From Apostichopus japonicus (Eukaryota; Echinodermata; Holothuroidea; Aspidochirotida; Stichopodidae): a stretch of DNA of 64,000 nucleotides. A program made the position numbers and the translations under genes. The notes under the pieces were generated by a model, which was not told where the DNA came from, made no database searches, and saw only the letters and a program-made list of their open reading frames with translations. Numbering within the stretch: position 1 is the stretch's first letter; each line of letters begins with the position of its first letter. Positions 24,258 to 36,440 of this stretch are shown here, piece after piece. Location of the stretch: contig NC_092571.1 of assembly GCF_037975245.1 (NCBI RefSeq), positions 6,432,501 through 6,496,500 on the forward strand, written 5' to 3'.

Positions 24258-26719
24258 CTATCCTCGTGCCAATGGGTCTAGGCTAGTCTAAGTTAGACCT
24301 GTACTCCACATACTGTCAGGACCTGTGTGGGGTTTAGGCTACCACTGGTTTATCCTTCTTCGAAGAAGGAGTTGTAGGGACAAATTATTCCCAGGCCTTT
24401 CACCAGATTTAAGTATTGTGTCAAAATAATTATCCTCTCGCAGTTTTTTCTTCTTAATGCCTTCTGTGAATATATAACGATGTATCCGTCTTCGTGTAAG
24501 CAGGCTATAGGAGTAATAATGGTGCTATCTATACCGTAAGTTGGTGATACGAACACAAGATAAATGAAGATATAGTAAAGGTCTCGCACCACAATTAATT
24601 GTTCCATTGACTTACACACTAAACTCGTCACTTTCAATACATGCCAAAGCAAAGTTAGAAGTTTTCAACTGGTATTCTACCCACCACATGATAGCTGAGA
24701 TCTTGGCCTATCATGGCTCTTCCATTTTCCATATCATGACCGCTTAGATTTTGAGTTAGAAGAGGAGCAAGTTTAGCATACTGAACCCCCAACCCTTCCG
24801 TCTGCTCGCTCGGAGTAATATCAACATGTAACCCTTCGATCCTCCCCATTTCCACACCATCTGTACTTTAAATTATGCTCTTTCATATAAAGGCAGAACA
24901 AACGATGACATTAACTAATAACATGCTTAAAACATTCTTTACCTTAGGTACTTTTACCACTTTTCTCTGACAATGGTTAACCTTTCGAGCGGATGAACAC
25001 AACTCTAGTTGTGGTGCGGTACCTAAAACGAAGACCCTGGTTTTGATAGACTATTGGGAAATTAAATTTGAATTTCATTGAAAATTAAACAAAACTCGTA
25101 CAATAAACTTGAAAAAAAAAACTTGGTTGTGTTATGCCCTAAAAGGTAAAGATTGCATCGTACCCCAGTATAAGCATTCCTCTTCGCCTGTGCATGCTTA
25201 CCGTTGAAACTTGACAACGTCGGGTAAAGAATTTCGAAAGGATGTGTAGGCGGTGCTTGGAAATTTCTGTCAGGAGTAACTTTTACCTCTAAATTGCCTT
25301 ATATTTTGATCTATTGTATGGATGTACCAGTGTTGTCTACGTATAGATCAACAGATACATTACAATGAGCCGGATCTTGCTAGACCATCATATAACTGTC
25401 GTAAAGAACCCCCCAATAAACAACAAAGATTTAACTTAGTTATAGAACTAAGTAATATCATACATTCCACGAAGATAATTTACAGAAACATTCCAGTGGT
25501 ATTAGAAACTTGTATTAGAAAGTAATCACGCAAAGAAAATTTCGATCTTTTTTTACTTGAAAACTGAATCAAGCAAACAAAGCCAACACTTTCAAAGGTG
25601 TCAGAACAGGCCAGATTTAAGTGCACGTAAGTTATGCGGAAGTAACTTCGGAGACTCCGAGATTCTGCACCCAAAATTCGTTCTGAAATATTGAGGAATG
25701 TTAAATTTTGCAATAAGAGCCTTTGGCTAAGGACTGTGATGTGGTCTCAATTATACTGATATCTCTTGAGATCTACTTGGGCCTTCTGACGTATCATATG
25801 GTCCAATTATGCCTTCCGAGTCTTTTGATGTATTCTAGTGTCATCTAAGGTCTTCCAAAGTCCTCTGATGTCTTTTATGGTCTTTTGGTGGTCTTGCGAT
25901 GTATTGTACTGCCATCTAGAGTCCTTCCTCACTTAACTAACAAAGTGAGTTTGATAACTCTATGCGATGCAGGCTCAACTCATTAATCCTATTGAAAAAG
26001 TATCTGATGTTAACCTCGGGTCGTAACACTGCTGTACTACAAAAGGAGAAGCCAACTAGAAGGGTTTATTTTCAAAACAGCCCAACGGGCACTAAGAGTC
26101 CTTGCTTAGTGGAATGTTAAAGTATTGTATGTCATTACGCAATTTCATGGAATGGACTTGACAAAATTAATTAAAAGTTTTGGGCCCCAAAAATTGAGGA
26201 CCAAAGAATGTGTCCCTTAATGCATTTGAGTTAGAAAAAAATATGGGTCCACCCGGCCAAAAAACGGGCCGGGAATTTTTGGGCCCATATGTTCCCAATG
26301 CATTTAGGCCTACATGTACCAGGTATTGGTCAACAACTGAATACCAAGTTTGTAAAGATTTTTACGTTTGACCACATAACCTCATTATTATTGATAAGAT
26401 CAGGGCGAAAAACAATAGGGCTCACCTACCATAATACATCTACACAGCCAGTATGACAAATATCCATCACTTTGGTGAGTTGTCGCGGACCAAAGCAAGT
26501 GCTACAGACGTATACGCAAACACACAACCACACACACCCGTAGCTGCAACCCCAGCAAAGACCAGAATCGGATGGAATCTGGAAGAGGAAGGCGGGGGAA
26601 GGGTGGATTGGTAAGTGCATAAACTTTACGGCCTCAGTAGGGGAGCACTGTCCTACGTGAGTTGAAAACACAACATGGCCAAATAATATTGAACCCACAA
26701 TCTATCATACTATATTAGA
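24258..26719. other. unannotated AT-rich DNA
   Basis: No gene is supported here. A block at about 24650-25010 is related in direct orientation to 32443-32610: both contain GATAGCTGAGATCTTGGCC, and both contain CTGACAATGGT followed by TTTCGAGCGGAT. A degenerate TCTTTTGATGT-like repeat lies at about 25740-25920. Confidence 0.5.
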
Positions 26720-27355
26720 AGGACTCGCACCATCTTGTCTTAAACACAGTCGTATGCTTGCTGAAATACTGACTTAGTTCTATAGACTAGCTCGTCTAAA
26801 ACGATATAGAAACAAATCCTATGAAACTATGTGCCAGCCCTACATGTATGCTGTATCTCAAGAAGGAAATGAACAACAGTTGTCGCCGTGTGTAGTTTAG
26901 CTCGTATATTGTCAGCCACTTCCTGAAATCTGAATACGGTTCCAATAAAGCAATATTTGCTTCCTTGAAAAGATATAATTATAATAAAATATATAAAAAA
27001 ACATAACATTTTATGTCAGCTCTGAACTTATTTTCCAAGGAGATCTTCGAAGAGGAATAAAAAACCGAGTCTTAGATAGGTCGAGCTTTGCGTGAAGCAA
27101 TATACCAGCAAATATAATATAAAGTTAAATAACAAAAAGGAAAATGGATATTTGATCACAACTTCAATACGTCTACCTTGGTTAAGTTAAATAATAATGT
27201 AAGGTTAATAGATTCGCTTTTTTTTATATATATATATTTCTATTTCCGCTAGGCCCACATTGCTATGGTACCATAACGTTCTAGTTGTGTGTTTGCGGTG
27301 CCTATCAAATGTAACATATGTCAAAATCTGCTCTTTGTTTATTCCAAAGCTGTAA
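26720..27355 (+). repeat. right inner arm of the dispersed inverted duplication
   Basis: This is the reverse-complement partner of 8168-8750. The order of matched segments is kept along the whole block, which excludes a chance hit. Confidence 0.75.
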
Positions 27356-27420
27356 ATATTGCATATATTATATAATTTCATATTATGTAACATAACGTTT
27401 AGTTGCTTTTCTATTTATTT

Positions 27421-27424
27421 CTAT

Positions 27425-27474
<50 letters not shown>

Positions 27475-27625
27475 TAAATAAATAAAGAATAACAAACCAG
27501 AAAATTGCCACTTCATGACCGGTTTCGTCCTTTGGGACTCATCAGGCGAAGGTAGGAATCGAACCCCGGATCTTGTGTCACGCACCGAAGTCCGTACCAC
27601 TCGACCACATTTACACGCATTCACA
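27421..27625 (-). mobile_element. tRNA-derived SINE with hammerhead motif and (TA)n tail
   Basis: Read on the minus strand, a tRNA-like head comes first: A-box TGGTCGAGTGG (27607-27597) and B-box GGTTCGATTCC (27565-27555). A hammerhead-like core follows immediately (27551-27511), then an AT-rich body and a TA microsatellite tail (to about 27430). The head will not fold as a complete tRNA with the present 3' side, so it is a SINE promoter rather than a tRNA gene. Element ends are approximate. Confidence 0.7.
27511..27551 (-). ncRNA. hammerhead ribozyme-like motif
   Basis: The minus strand contains CTGATGA, stem II GTCC with loop CAAA and GGAC, then GAAA, then CCGGTC. These are all the conserved hammerhead core nucleotides plus a GUC cleavage triplet. 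Stem I can form from CTTC before the core and GAAG after the cleavage site, with an extra G-U pair. Stem III is only the self-complementary ACCGGT with no loop. Such minimal hammerheads are known from Penelope-like elements and animal retrozymes, where they may act as dimers. Confidence 0.7.
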
Positions 27626-27693
27626 GCAGTAAAATCACTTGGCTTGCCTATAAAGAGTGGTTATTCTGTGTAAAATTGTCATATATATATATA

Positions 27694-29502
27694 CAGGCGC
27701 GTATCCAGGGGGGGGCGTTGGGGGCGCCCGCCCCCCGGGTAAGAAAAAAAGGAGAGAAAAAAAAAGAGAAGAAAAAGGGAAAAAAGAGGGGGAAAAAAGA
27801 GGGGGAAAAAGAGGAGGAGGAGAGGAAGGAAGGGGAAAGAAAAAGAAGAAAGAGAGAAAAAGAAGAAAGGAGGGAGTAGAAGAAAAACGCCAAGACACCG
27901 GGAAGAGAAAGAGGAACAGTGACATCATTACAGCGCTGATCCCTATTATATATACAGGGTAGCCAGTGACGGATCAATGATTCCGGAAGGGGCGTGTGCC
28001 TCACCATACCCCTTACACCGACAACTCCATTTTTGACGTTTCCATTTTTCCTCTCTCACTAATGATCTATATATATATATACTATATATGGTCTATCATA
28101 ACGCGTGTGTGTGTATATACGCTTAAACTTAAACATTTGTAGAATTGTGCTATGAAACCAACTGTGGCTGGTCTCGAACTCGACCGTGTCGTTGGGGAAC
28201 ATGACGCATTTCGGGAAGGGGGCGACCGCCCCCCCCTTCAGCATTTTTCTTTATGATATCGCTAGTAATTTCAAATAGAAAATGCTTAGATGCAACTTAC
28301 AAGGCATAGGAAGTGTGATTTCCAGCGATCTGGGAGGCACTTCGGCCAAAATTTGCTTGTACGCTTCGCGCCAACTCATGGTGGCGCTACGCTTAGATAA
28401 TTTGCCTCCCTTGGCAAATTCCTCGCTACGCGCCTGTTCGAATTTGTAAAGCAAACAGCAGATACCACATCATATCATTGAGCATGAAAATGGCGTTCCA
28501 GGATGAACAGCCTCAACACTGCCCGACTTGCCCGAAAAAAATAACCAAAAATTTTCGCGCGCGAAGCGCGCGTTCAACATGTTAATGTCAATGTCATATA
28601 AGCAAGCATCGGTTACTACATCGCATGCCATCGTGTACCGTACAGTCCGTCAAAGTTGCGCAGTGTACCGCGGGATGCTAATGTAAACAACGAGATGTCT
28701 TATGCAGATGGAGAAAAAAAGTATGGAGGTCCAATTATGTCATGACTCTCTTTTACATTAGTAATGGCGAATTAGGGGCCCCAGCCCCCCCCCCACCCCC
28801 CCACCCCGCCTCCTGCGCCTATGTGTGTAGTGTTCGGTTTCGGAAATATCTGCTATGTTTTCATTTCCTTCAACCAAGTTTTATAATAGCCGTTATAAGA
28901 AGTTTTAATATTATTATTTTAATATTAAATTAACTGTATCTGAATTTTCGAAATTTTCCTGACCAACATTCTTCATCACACTTCCCTCTACTCGTGCAAA
29001 TTTGACCGCATTGTTAGGGGTTGATAGGGGTTCAAGGAGGTTTTTCTATATTGGTTGTCCATAGATGAAATTTTGTGCAACATTATGGGCATGTTTTGAA
29101 GTGAGTTTATTCACGAGAAATGTGAATTTTCAAATTCGGAACAAATAATGGGCTTAAAACCTTGGAAAGTGGGGCTGACGGGTATTGTGGGCCGCGACGT
29201 AGAATCACCTACAAAAGCAATGATCCACAGGACATGCGATGAGGTCGAACATGATGTGTGACTGGTGACAATCTACAAAAAGGTTATGGATGGAAAAAAA
29301 AAACTATTGGGAAATACTTGGTTCTCAGGCAAAAAGTGTACATCGGGTTGGTCATTTTCAAGCCCGAGAAGTGCCATTTCCGGTGATCTGGGGGTATCAA
29401 AACCAGAAATTTTCTTGTACGCTGCGCGCCAACCGATGGTGAGGCGCTCCGCTTAGATAGAAATTCGCGCCCCCGGGTTAGAAAATCCTGGATACGCCCC
29501 TG
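27694..29502 (+). mobile_element. composite hAT-like non-autonomous DNA transposon, copy 2
   Basis: The ends are CAGGCGCGTATCCAGG and CCTGGATACGCCCCTG, as in copy 1 (9790-11583), with colinear similarity through nearly the whole 1.8 kb. The flanking octamers are TATATATA and TACATATA (7 of 8 the same), an imperfect 8-bp target duplication that fits hAT. The nested CATAGGCGTAGGAG-type element is present but has lost its left end. Its right border CGCCTATG plus TGTGTAGT is kept at 28816-28831. There is no transposase. Open frames in it are purine-tract artefacts. Confidence 0.85.
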
Positions 29503-29605
29503 TACATATATATGTCCTACATGCAGGGTGGTTTCAAATGCTCTCAAATTTCCCACCACATTTCCTATAAAAACACTTTAATATATATTAACATTGTTTC
29601 ACTCG
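29503..29605 (+). repeat. piece of the right outer inverted-duplication arm
   Basis: TGCTCTCAAATTTCCCACCA and the adjoining AT-rich sequence match the reverse complement of about 4563-4625. The block is separated from the rest of the arm (30392-31074) by the inserted L2-like LINE. Confidence 0.65.
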
Positions 29606-30391
29606 TAAACTGCAACAAGTCCAGAACAGCGCTGCTCGAGTAGTTTGTAGAGTGAAGAGGAGAGACCATATAACGCCGATTCTCAGGTCTATTGGCTTCC
29701 AGGAGAGTACCGAGTGAAGTACAAAATCAATCTTCTGACAATCTTCTGACTGATAAAGCTGTTCATGGCCTCGCCCCCACTAATTCGGCGATCTCCTGGC
29801 ACACTATGTTCCCAGCCGATAATTACGCTCATCATCACAGGGACTGCTTCAAGAAATGAGAACAAAGACAAAAACTGGGGACAAGGTATTTTCAGTATGT
29901 GCGCCCAAGCTATGGAATGCCTTGCCAAATTCAATACGTACCTGCGCAAGCATTGCCAGTTTTAAAACATCGCTGAAAACATATTATTTCAGAATTGCCT
30001 TTGATTTTTAAACTGTACAGTATTTTTTGTATCACTAAAGCTTTCATGTATTTTTCTATCCTTTTATAAGTTTTATGGTACATACCTCTTAGGCGATATT
30101 TTTGTACTAGTTGCTTTTGAATGTTTACTGTATTTTAAATGTTTACTGTATATTAATTGTTTCAATTCCTGTAAAGTATTTTTTTGTATCACTAAAGCTT
30201 TAATGTATTTTGTTATCCTTTAAAGTTTTATGGTATATACCTTTTAGGCGATATTTTTGTACTATTTGCATTTGAATGTTTCCTGTATTTTAAATGTTTA
30301 CTGTGTATTAATTGTTTCAATTCATGTAAAGCGCTTCGAGCAGCGTTGCTGATGAACGCGCTATATAAGTACTATTTTATTAGTATTATTA
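29606..30391 (+). mobile_element. 5'-truncated L2/CR1-like LINE
   Basis: The element consists of a reverse-transcriptase protein C-terminus (next entry), a 3' UTR and a terminal segment with AAAGCGCTTCGAGCAG and GCGCTATATAAG followed by a TATT/ATT-rich tail. This is the typical 3' end of L2/CR1-type elements in animals. Inside the UTR an approximately 155-bp block is tandemly duplicated (about 30022-30176 and 30177-30330). The insertion sits within the inverted-duplication arm. Confidence 0.8.
29610..30011 (+). pseudogene. C-terminal LINE reverse-transcriptase fragment, frameshifted
   Basis: Conceptual reading starts LQQVQNSAARVVCRVKRRDH, continues with ITPIL, then after a small deletion HWLPGEYRVKYKI. 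Another break is followed by a GLAPT-like segment, then TKTGDKVFSVCAPKLWNALP (approximate, across a frame change), then IRTCASIASFKTSLKTYYF and a stop. The VQNSAAR...DHITPIL...HWLP...KLWNALP...SFK..LKTYYF pattern is the conserved tail of CR1/L2-clade LINE ORF2. Several frameshifts make it non-functional. Confidence 0.75.
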
Positions 30392-31074
30392 TATTGCCAA
30401 ACGTCATATTTATTTTTATTTATTATTATTTCTAGTGAATTCAATGAAATGGCACCCGAATATCTCTTCTCCCTACCTTTCGGAAAATCATTTACTTGGC
30501 GGATTAAAATCATCGTAGTATAGACTAAAATTAAAACACTGTGTCAAGTGTGCCCTCATATCGATGTTTTGCCCATGAAAGATCATCATCTATGTCCCCA
30601 TTAAATTTGAATGATGTGACCACCTCAACCTGCCACCACCACCAGCTTCCATACTTGCCACACATATACAAACGACGTCCCCCCCCCCCACATACATATA
30701 CACAACAAAACTTGCTTTCTATTGAATTAGCTATACAAGCGATGTCATTTACCTTTCTTCTACAACTCTCTATCTATACAACCCATGACTATTGTTCGCT
30801 ATTGTTTGGTAACTGGTGACAGGAATTTCTTTTGTCCCATATCGCCACTTGTCAGGTTTAGACATGGACACACACAGAGACCCCCCCCCCTCCCCTTACA
30901 TGTACACACTCTCAAATACATACAGATTCACCGTTCCTTATCTGTCTTTACAAACACTTGTTGCATACTAGTAATATCTTCTTTGCTTTTATGTAAAATT
31001 GTGTGGTTTTCTACTTAACAAATTAATATGCCTGATGTATGTGTGTTTCAATGTGACGTGGATAACGTTTTCGG
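30392..31074 (+). repeat. right outer arm of the dispersed inverted duplication
   Basis: Matches the reverse complement of 3885-4563, including a poly-C run at about 30680 opposite the poly-G at 4276, and a second C-run at about 30882 opposite the G-run at 4070. The outer boundary is just after GACGTGGATAACG. Confidence 0.8.
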
Positions 31075-31204
31075 TATATGCGAAATGGCCGAACTGCTTA
31101 TATTTAACCTTTGACTTGTTTACGTCATTAATCACTGATGCACTACATTCTATACACATTAACTCATCTACTATGTTTGAATTACTATGTGGAACACTTT
31201 AGAT

Positions 31205-32188
31205 AACTCGGAAGACATTAGTAGCGTGTTGTCAGCATCATCTTTCTTCGGAAATTTGCTTGTTTTTTGCTCATTTTAGTGAACATATCAAGTCGCGCTT
31301 ACTCTAGTATCTAGGTTTATTGTTTTAGTGTTTAAAACAGTTTGGATTCATTATTTCCGTTGATTTAGTCGAGTGCAGTTTTTGAATTTAAACTTTTTTG
31401 ACCTATCGGTCATATTGTAGTAGCCTATACTATAGCCTACCGCGGGAGTGGAGTATTTCTTGTCTATTTTGGATTCATTTCTCCGTATTGGAATGCGTAA
31501 CAACGAACAAATTATCTGAGAAACTGGCAGGAAGGAACCTGAAAATCAATTGCGCAAAAACTGTGAAAATTTTCAATCACAAGAAAAGGAAATTTGTTGG
31601 AAGCTTGCTGGGGACCGAAGAAGATATTAACCGAAGAATTGGTATAACCAAAGGTGCTTTTAACACACTGTCAAGTATTTTCAAAAGCATAAGCCGAAAC
31701 GTTTAGCTTAGGATTTTCGAGGCTTGTTAAAGAGTTTTTTTTTGTACAATTGCGAACTGTGGGGCACAACGAAGGATCTTGATCGCAAAAATTGACACTT
31801 TTCAAAGGAGACTATATCGTAATATTCTCAACATTAGATGGACCAATAACATTTGGTTATCAAACGATGAGCTCTACAATGCAACCAACCAAACACCTTG
31901 GTCATCCATAGTCGCACATAGAAGATTGAGATTTTTCGGTCATGTAGCAAGACTCTAGGAGGACGCTCCAGCAAAGGTTGCTTTAAGAGAAGCAATGAGA
32001 CATACTGCTAAACCAGTAGGAAGGCCCGTGACTACCTTGCTTGGAAAAATAATGTCGCAATTTAAGGACGTTAACATTAACAATTTCGAGGAAGCAATAA
32101 ATCTTGCGCAAGATCGTGATACGTGGCGGAGGTTAATCACTGAGCATGTCGGATAGACGAGACTCAACTCACTACTACTACTACTACT
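31205..32188 (+). mobile_element. 5'-truncated non-LTR retrotransposon with (ACT)n tail and long target duplication
   Basis: The insert is bounded by a 91-bp direct repeat: 31114-31204 and 32189-32279, beginning ACTTGTTTACGTCATTAATC and ending with CACTTTAGAT, with three differences noticed. The 3' end is an ACT/CTA trinucleotide tail (about 32168-32190). The content is LINE coding sequence (next entry). A simple-repeat tail and flanking duplication fit target-primed retrotransposition, though 91 bp is unusually long. Confidence 0.75.
31496..32156 (+). pseudogene. LINE reverse-transcriptase C-terminus, several stops
   Basis: The frame reads TNKLSEKLAGRNLKINCAKT, then IGITKGAFNTLSSIFKSISR and a stop. 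After it come a shifted segment with LYNCELWGT, then FQRRLYRNILNIRW, RRLRFFGHVARL and a stop, and ALREAMRH...KPVGRPVTTLLG...LAQDRDTWRRLITEHVG before the last stop. The order (INxxKT, AFxxLxxI, LYxxExW, FQRRxxRxIL, RRLRFFGHVxR, GRPxTT, AxDRxxWR) is the typical tail of endonuclease-reverse-transcriptase LINE proteins. In-frame stops and shifts make it a relic. Confidence 0.8.
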
Positions 32189-32298
32189 ACTTGTTTACGT
32201 CATTAATCACTGATGCACTACATTCTATACACATTTACTCAACTATTATGTTTGAATTACTATGTGGAACACTTTAGATCACCCAAACTTCTTTTTGC

Positions 32299-32299
<1 letters not shown>

Positions 32300-32340
<41 letters not shown>

Positions 32341-32364
32341 TTATTTATTTATATATATATATAT

Positions 32365-32419
<55 letters not shown>

Positions 32420-32425
32420 TATGTG
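32300..32425. repeat. TA microsatellite, interrupted
   Basis: (TA)n runs with short TTTA and CACA interruptions. Confidence 0.95.
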
Positions 32426-32442
32426 TATATAAATATATATTG

Positions 32443-32610
32443 ACAGAAGTTTTAAGTTTTAAACTGGCATATCCTACCAACCACATGCATGATAGCTGAG
32501 ATCTTGGCCTGTCATGGTACTTATCTTAACTGTTTAGACTTCAACTCTTCTATCTGCTTGCTAATTTTAGTTCTATTTCTGACAATGGTCAACGTTTTCG
32601 AGCGGATTGT
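32443..32610 (+). repeat. dispersed repeat related to 24650-25010
   Basis: Shares GATAGCTGAGATCTTGGCC and CTGACAATGGT plus TTTCGAGCGGAT with the block at 24650-25010 in the same orientation. The family is unknown. Confidence 0.55.
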
Positions 32611-34163
32611 TATGACTGAACAATGACCCACACCCAATTTAGATATCGTTCACCTATTAGTATCCCATTTTCTATAGAATAGCTCCATTTGAAAACACCA
32701 TGGTGCTGAAGTTGTTATTCTGAATTGTATCATGCACTTTTCTTTAGGAATTTAAATTGTATCTTGGCATATATGACAAATATTTATGGAAAAACCCTTT
32801 GGTAAAGTAATTTTTTTACCTTTACCATAATCTATCGTTAGACCATACTGGGTACTAGCTTTTGCTCTAAAACATAAGGGTTGCATGCCTATAAATTATG
32901 TGCAAGCTGATAATTCAGTTTCAGATATCTAGAATTAATTTAAAGATATGTGGACGTTTAGTTCAGATATTTTGAATAATTATTTCAGATATCGTCAATC
33001 CTCTAAAAAGCTTAGAGATCTCAACTAATGACAATTCAAGTAGTTATGATCTTAATTGCTTATTTCAATAAAATATAAAAATTAAATTTTGAAATAGTTT
33101 CCATTGAGGTGCATCGTCTACATTAATTATTTGTATTTGTTTTATCATTGTTATATAAACTTGTAGCTTTTTATAAGTGATATTGATCCAACTTGTGTAT
33201 TATTAATATTCACTCAAGGCTGCGTAACATAAATGTTCACCTAAGTGTTTTTATTCTAAATTTTTCCCATCCTGCATATCTCTCATTTTTTTCTCCAATA
33301 TTTACGGTAAAAGTTGCATAACTTTTTAACTTGGACTATATGATTAATATTTTCCCTAGTCCGTTTTTCATCAATATATACCCCATACTGAAGCGATAAT
33401 GTTTACTCTAGCCTATGTATCATCAATAATTACAATAATGTGTCTTTCATTGTTACCTCTGTATGAGTATCTTTAATATTTACCCCAGACTACATCATTA
33501 ATTTCTACCCTGTTCTGCAGATCATTCATAATTACCATAGCCTCCTGCCCTAAAGCGTAAGTTAATTTCTTCCGGTTTGTTGACTTTTCACTATAATAAG
33601 CTACAAGAAATCTATAAATACAGAACTATGAAGAGAAGCAAAGGAAAACATACTGATATTTTACAAGCTAACATAATATAAGTTGATGTACACTCTAACA
33701 GTAAAGTAACTTAATTTGTACTTACCCATGTACCATGTCACAGAACGACGGAACACGAATCCTTCTCACGACTTAAACAAGAGTGTGTATCATTAATATT
33801 TAACAATCTTGCGTATCATTAATAGCTCTTCGGCTCTTCAGTTTCGCGATGCTTGAAGTCCACATTTTGAAAGAATATATCCACTTATGCTATATGCTAT
33901 AGGCACATTTCACATTGTCTGGTGCAAACTATTACGCCGACGGATGCTCCCCTCCTCTATGGTAAAACTCTTTACCCCCTACCCCAAGTTTATAATGTGA
34001 CTTACTCAGCCTGTGCCAGACGTTTGGAATACCAAGTTTGTGCAATTTCTTGTATCCAAAAGAAACGTTCATTAAAACAAAAGAAGACATTAATTGTTAT
34101 TCATGATGCCTAGTTTATTAGACTAAAGAAAAAACACAAATAACTACGGTAAATATTCTAAGA
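32611..34163. other. AT-rich DNA with a degenerate short tandem repeat
   Basis: No gene is supported. From about 33180 to 33560, and again at about 33785, sequences like GTATCATTAATATTTACC recur at about 40-45-bp spacing. This looks like an old, diverged minisatellite. Confidence 0.5.
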
Positions 34164-34985
34164 TCATTAATCATTAACCAATAACCATTAATCATTAATC
34201 ATTCATCACTAATCATTAATCATTAATCATTAAACATTAAACATTAAACATTAAACATTAAACATTAAACATTAAACATTAAACATTAAACATTAATCTT
34301 TAATCATTAATCACTAATCATTAATCATTAACCATTAATCATCATTCATTAATCATTAACCATGTATCACCATTCATTAATCATTAATCTTGAATCATTA
34401 ATCATTCATCATTCATCACTAATCATTAATCATTAAACATTAAACATTAAACATTAAACATTAAACATTAAACATTAAACATTAAACATTAAACATTAAA
34501 CATTAAACATTAAACATTAAACATTAAACATTAAACATTAAACATTAAACATTAAACATTAAACATTAAACATTAAACATTAAACATTAAACATTAAACA
34601 TTAAACATTAAACATTAAACATTAATCATTAATCATTAATCACTAATCATTAACATTAATCATCATTCATTAATCATTAACCATGTATCATCATTCATTA
34701 ATCATTAATCATTAATCTTGAATCATTAATCATTAATCATTAACCATTAATCATTAATCATAAACATTGATCATTAATCATTATTCATTATTCATTAATC
34801 AGTAATCAGTAATCATTATTCATTAATCAGTAATCAGTAATCATTAACCATTCATCACTAAACATTATAAACATTGATTATTAATCATTCATCATTCATC
34901 ATTCATCATTAATCATTAATCATTATCCCGTAACCAGTAATCAGTAATTAGTAATCAGTAAACATTAACCATTTACCATGAACCA
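34164..34985 (+). repeat. heptanucleotide satellite (CATTAAA/CATTAAT)n
   Basis: A 7-bp period runs throughout. Two pure CATTAAA blocks (about 34225-34295 and 34433-34620) alternate with CATTAAT and CAGTAAT variants, and a larger block is itself duplicated. Confidence 0.97.
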
Positions 34986-34992
34986 TAATCAT

Positions 34993-36440
34993 TTTCAATC
35001 TCAATCTCAATCTTAATCTCAATCTCAATCTCAATCTCAATTCCAATCTCAATCTCAATCTCAATCTCAATCTCAGTCTCAATCTCAATCTCAATCCCAA
35101 TCTCAATCTCAATCTTATTCCCATCTCAATCTCAATCTCAATCTCAATCTTATTCCCAATCTCAAGTTCAATCTCACTCAATCTCAATCTCAATCTCAAT
35201 CTCAATCTCAATCTCAATCTCAATCTCATTCCCAATCTCAAGTTCAATCTGACTCAATCTCAATCTCAATCTCATTCCCAATCTCAATCTCAATCTTATT
35301 CCCATCTCAATCTCAATCTCAATCTTATTCCCAATCTCAAGTTCAATCTCACTCAATCTCAATCTCAATCTCAATCTCAATCTCAATCTCATTCCCAATC
35401 TCAATCTCAATCTTATTCCCAATCTCAAGTTCAATCTGACTCAATCTCAATCTCAATCTCATTCCCAATCTCAATCTCAATCTTATTCCCAATCTCAAGT
35501 TCAATCTGACTCAATCTCAATCTCAATCTCAATCTCAATCTCATTCCCAATCTCAATCTCAATCTTATTCCCATCTCAATCTCAATCTCACTCAATCTCA
35601 ATCTCAATCTCAATCTCAATCTCATTCCCAATCTCAATCTCAATCTTATTCCCATCTCAATCTCAATCTTAATCTCAATCTTATTCTAAATCTCAAGTTC
35701 AATCTCACTCAATCTCAATCTCAATCTCAATCTCAATCTCAATCTCATTCCCAATCTCAATCTCAATCTTATTCCCATCTCAATCTCAATCTTAATCTCA
35801 ATCTCAATCCCAATCTCAATCTCAATCTTAATCTCAATCTTAATCTCAATCCCAATCTCAATCTCAGTCTCAATCTCAATCTCAATCTCAATCTCAATCT
35901 TAATCTCAATCTCAATCTCAATCTCAATCTCAATCTCAATCTCAATCTCAATCTTAATCTCAATCTCAATCTCAATCTCAATCTCAATCTCAGTCTCAAT
36001 CTCAATCTCAATCTCAATCTCAATCTTAATCTCAATCCCAATCTCAATCTCAGTCTCAATCTCAATCTCAATCTCAATCTCAATCTTAATCTCAATCTCA
36101 ATCTCAATCTCAATCTCAATCTTAATCTCAATCTCAATCTCAATCTCAATCTCAATCTCAGTCTCAATCTCAATCTCAATCTCAATCTCAATCTTAATCT
36201 CAATCCCAATCTCAATCTCAGTCTCAATCTCAATCTCAATCTCAATCTCAATCTTAATCTCAATCTCAATCTCAATCTCAATCTCAATCTCAATCTTAAT
36301 CTCAATCCCAATCTCAATCTCAGTCTCAATCTCAATCTCAATCTCAATCTCAATCTTAATCTCAATCTCAATCTCAATCCCAATCTCAATCTCAATCTCA
36401 GTCTCAATCTCAATCTCAATCTCAATCTTAATCTTAATCT
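34993..36440 (+). repeat. hexanucleotide satellite (TCAATC)n with higher-order structure
   Basis: A 6-bp period runs for about 1.45 kb. The left half (to about 35760) has a higher-order unit containing TTCCCAATCTCAAGTTCAAT. The right half has variant hexamers (TTAATC, CCAATC, CAGTCTC) recurring in blocks. Minus-strand frames read as (Leu-Arg)n or (Ile-Glu)n and are artefacts of the period being two codons. Confidence 0.97.

Noticed and set aside
27555-27620. A tRNA gene
   Set aside because: A- and B-boxes are present but the cloverleaf 3' half is replaced by the hammerhead-like segment, so it is a SINE head.
34164-34985. A CRISPR array or telomere repeat
   Set aside because: The units are 7 bp with no unique spacers, and the motif is not TTAGGG-like.
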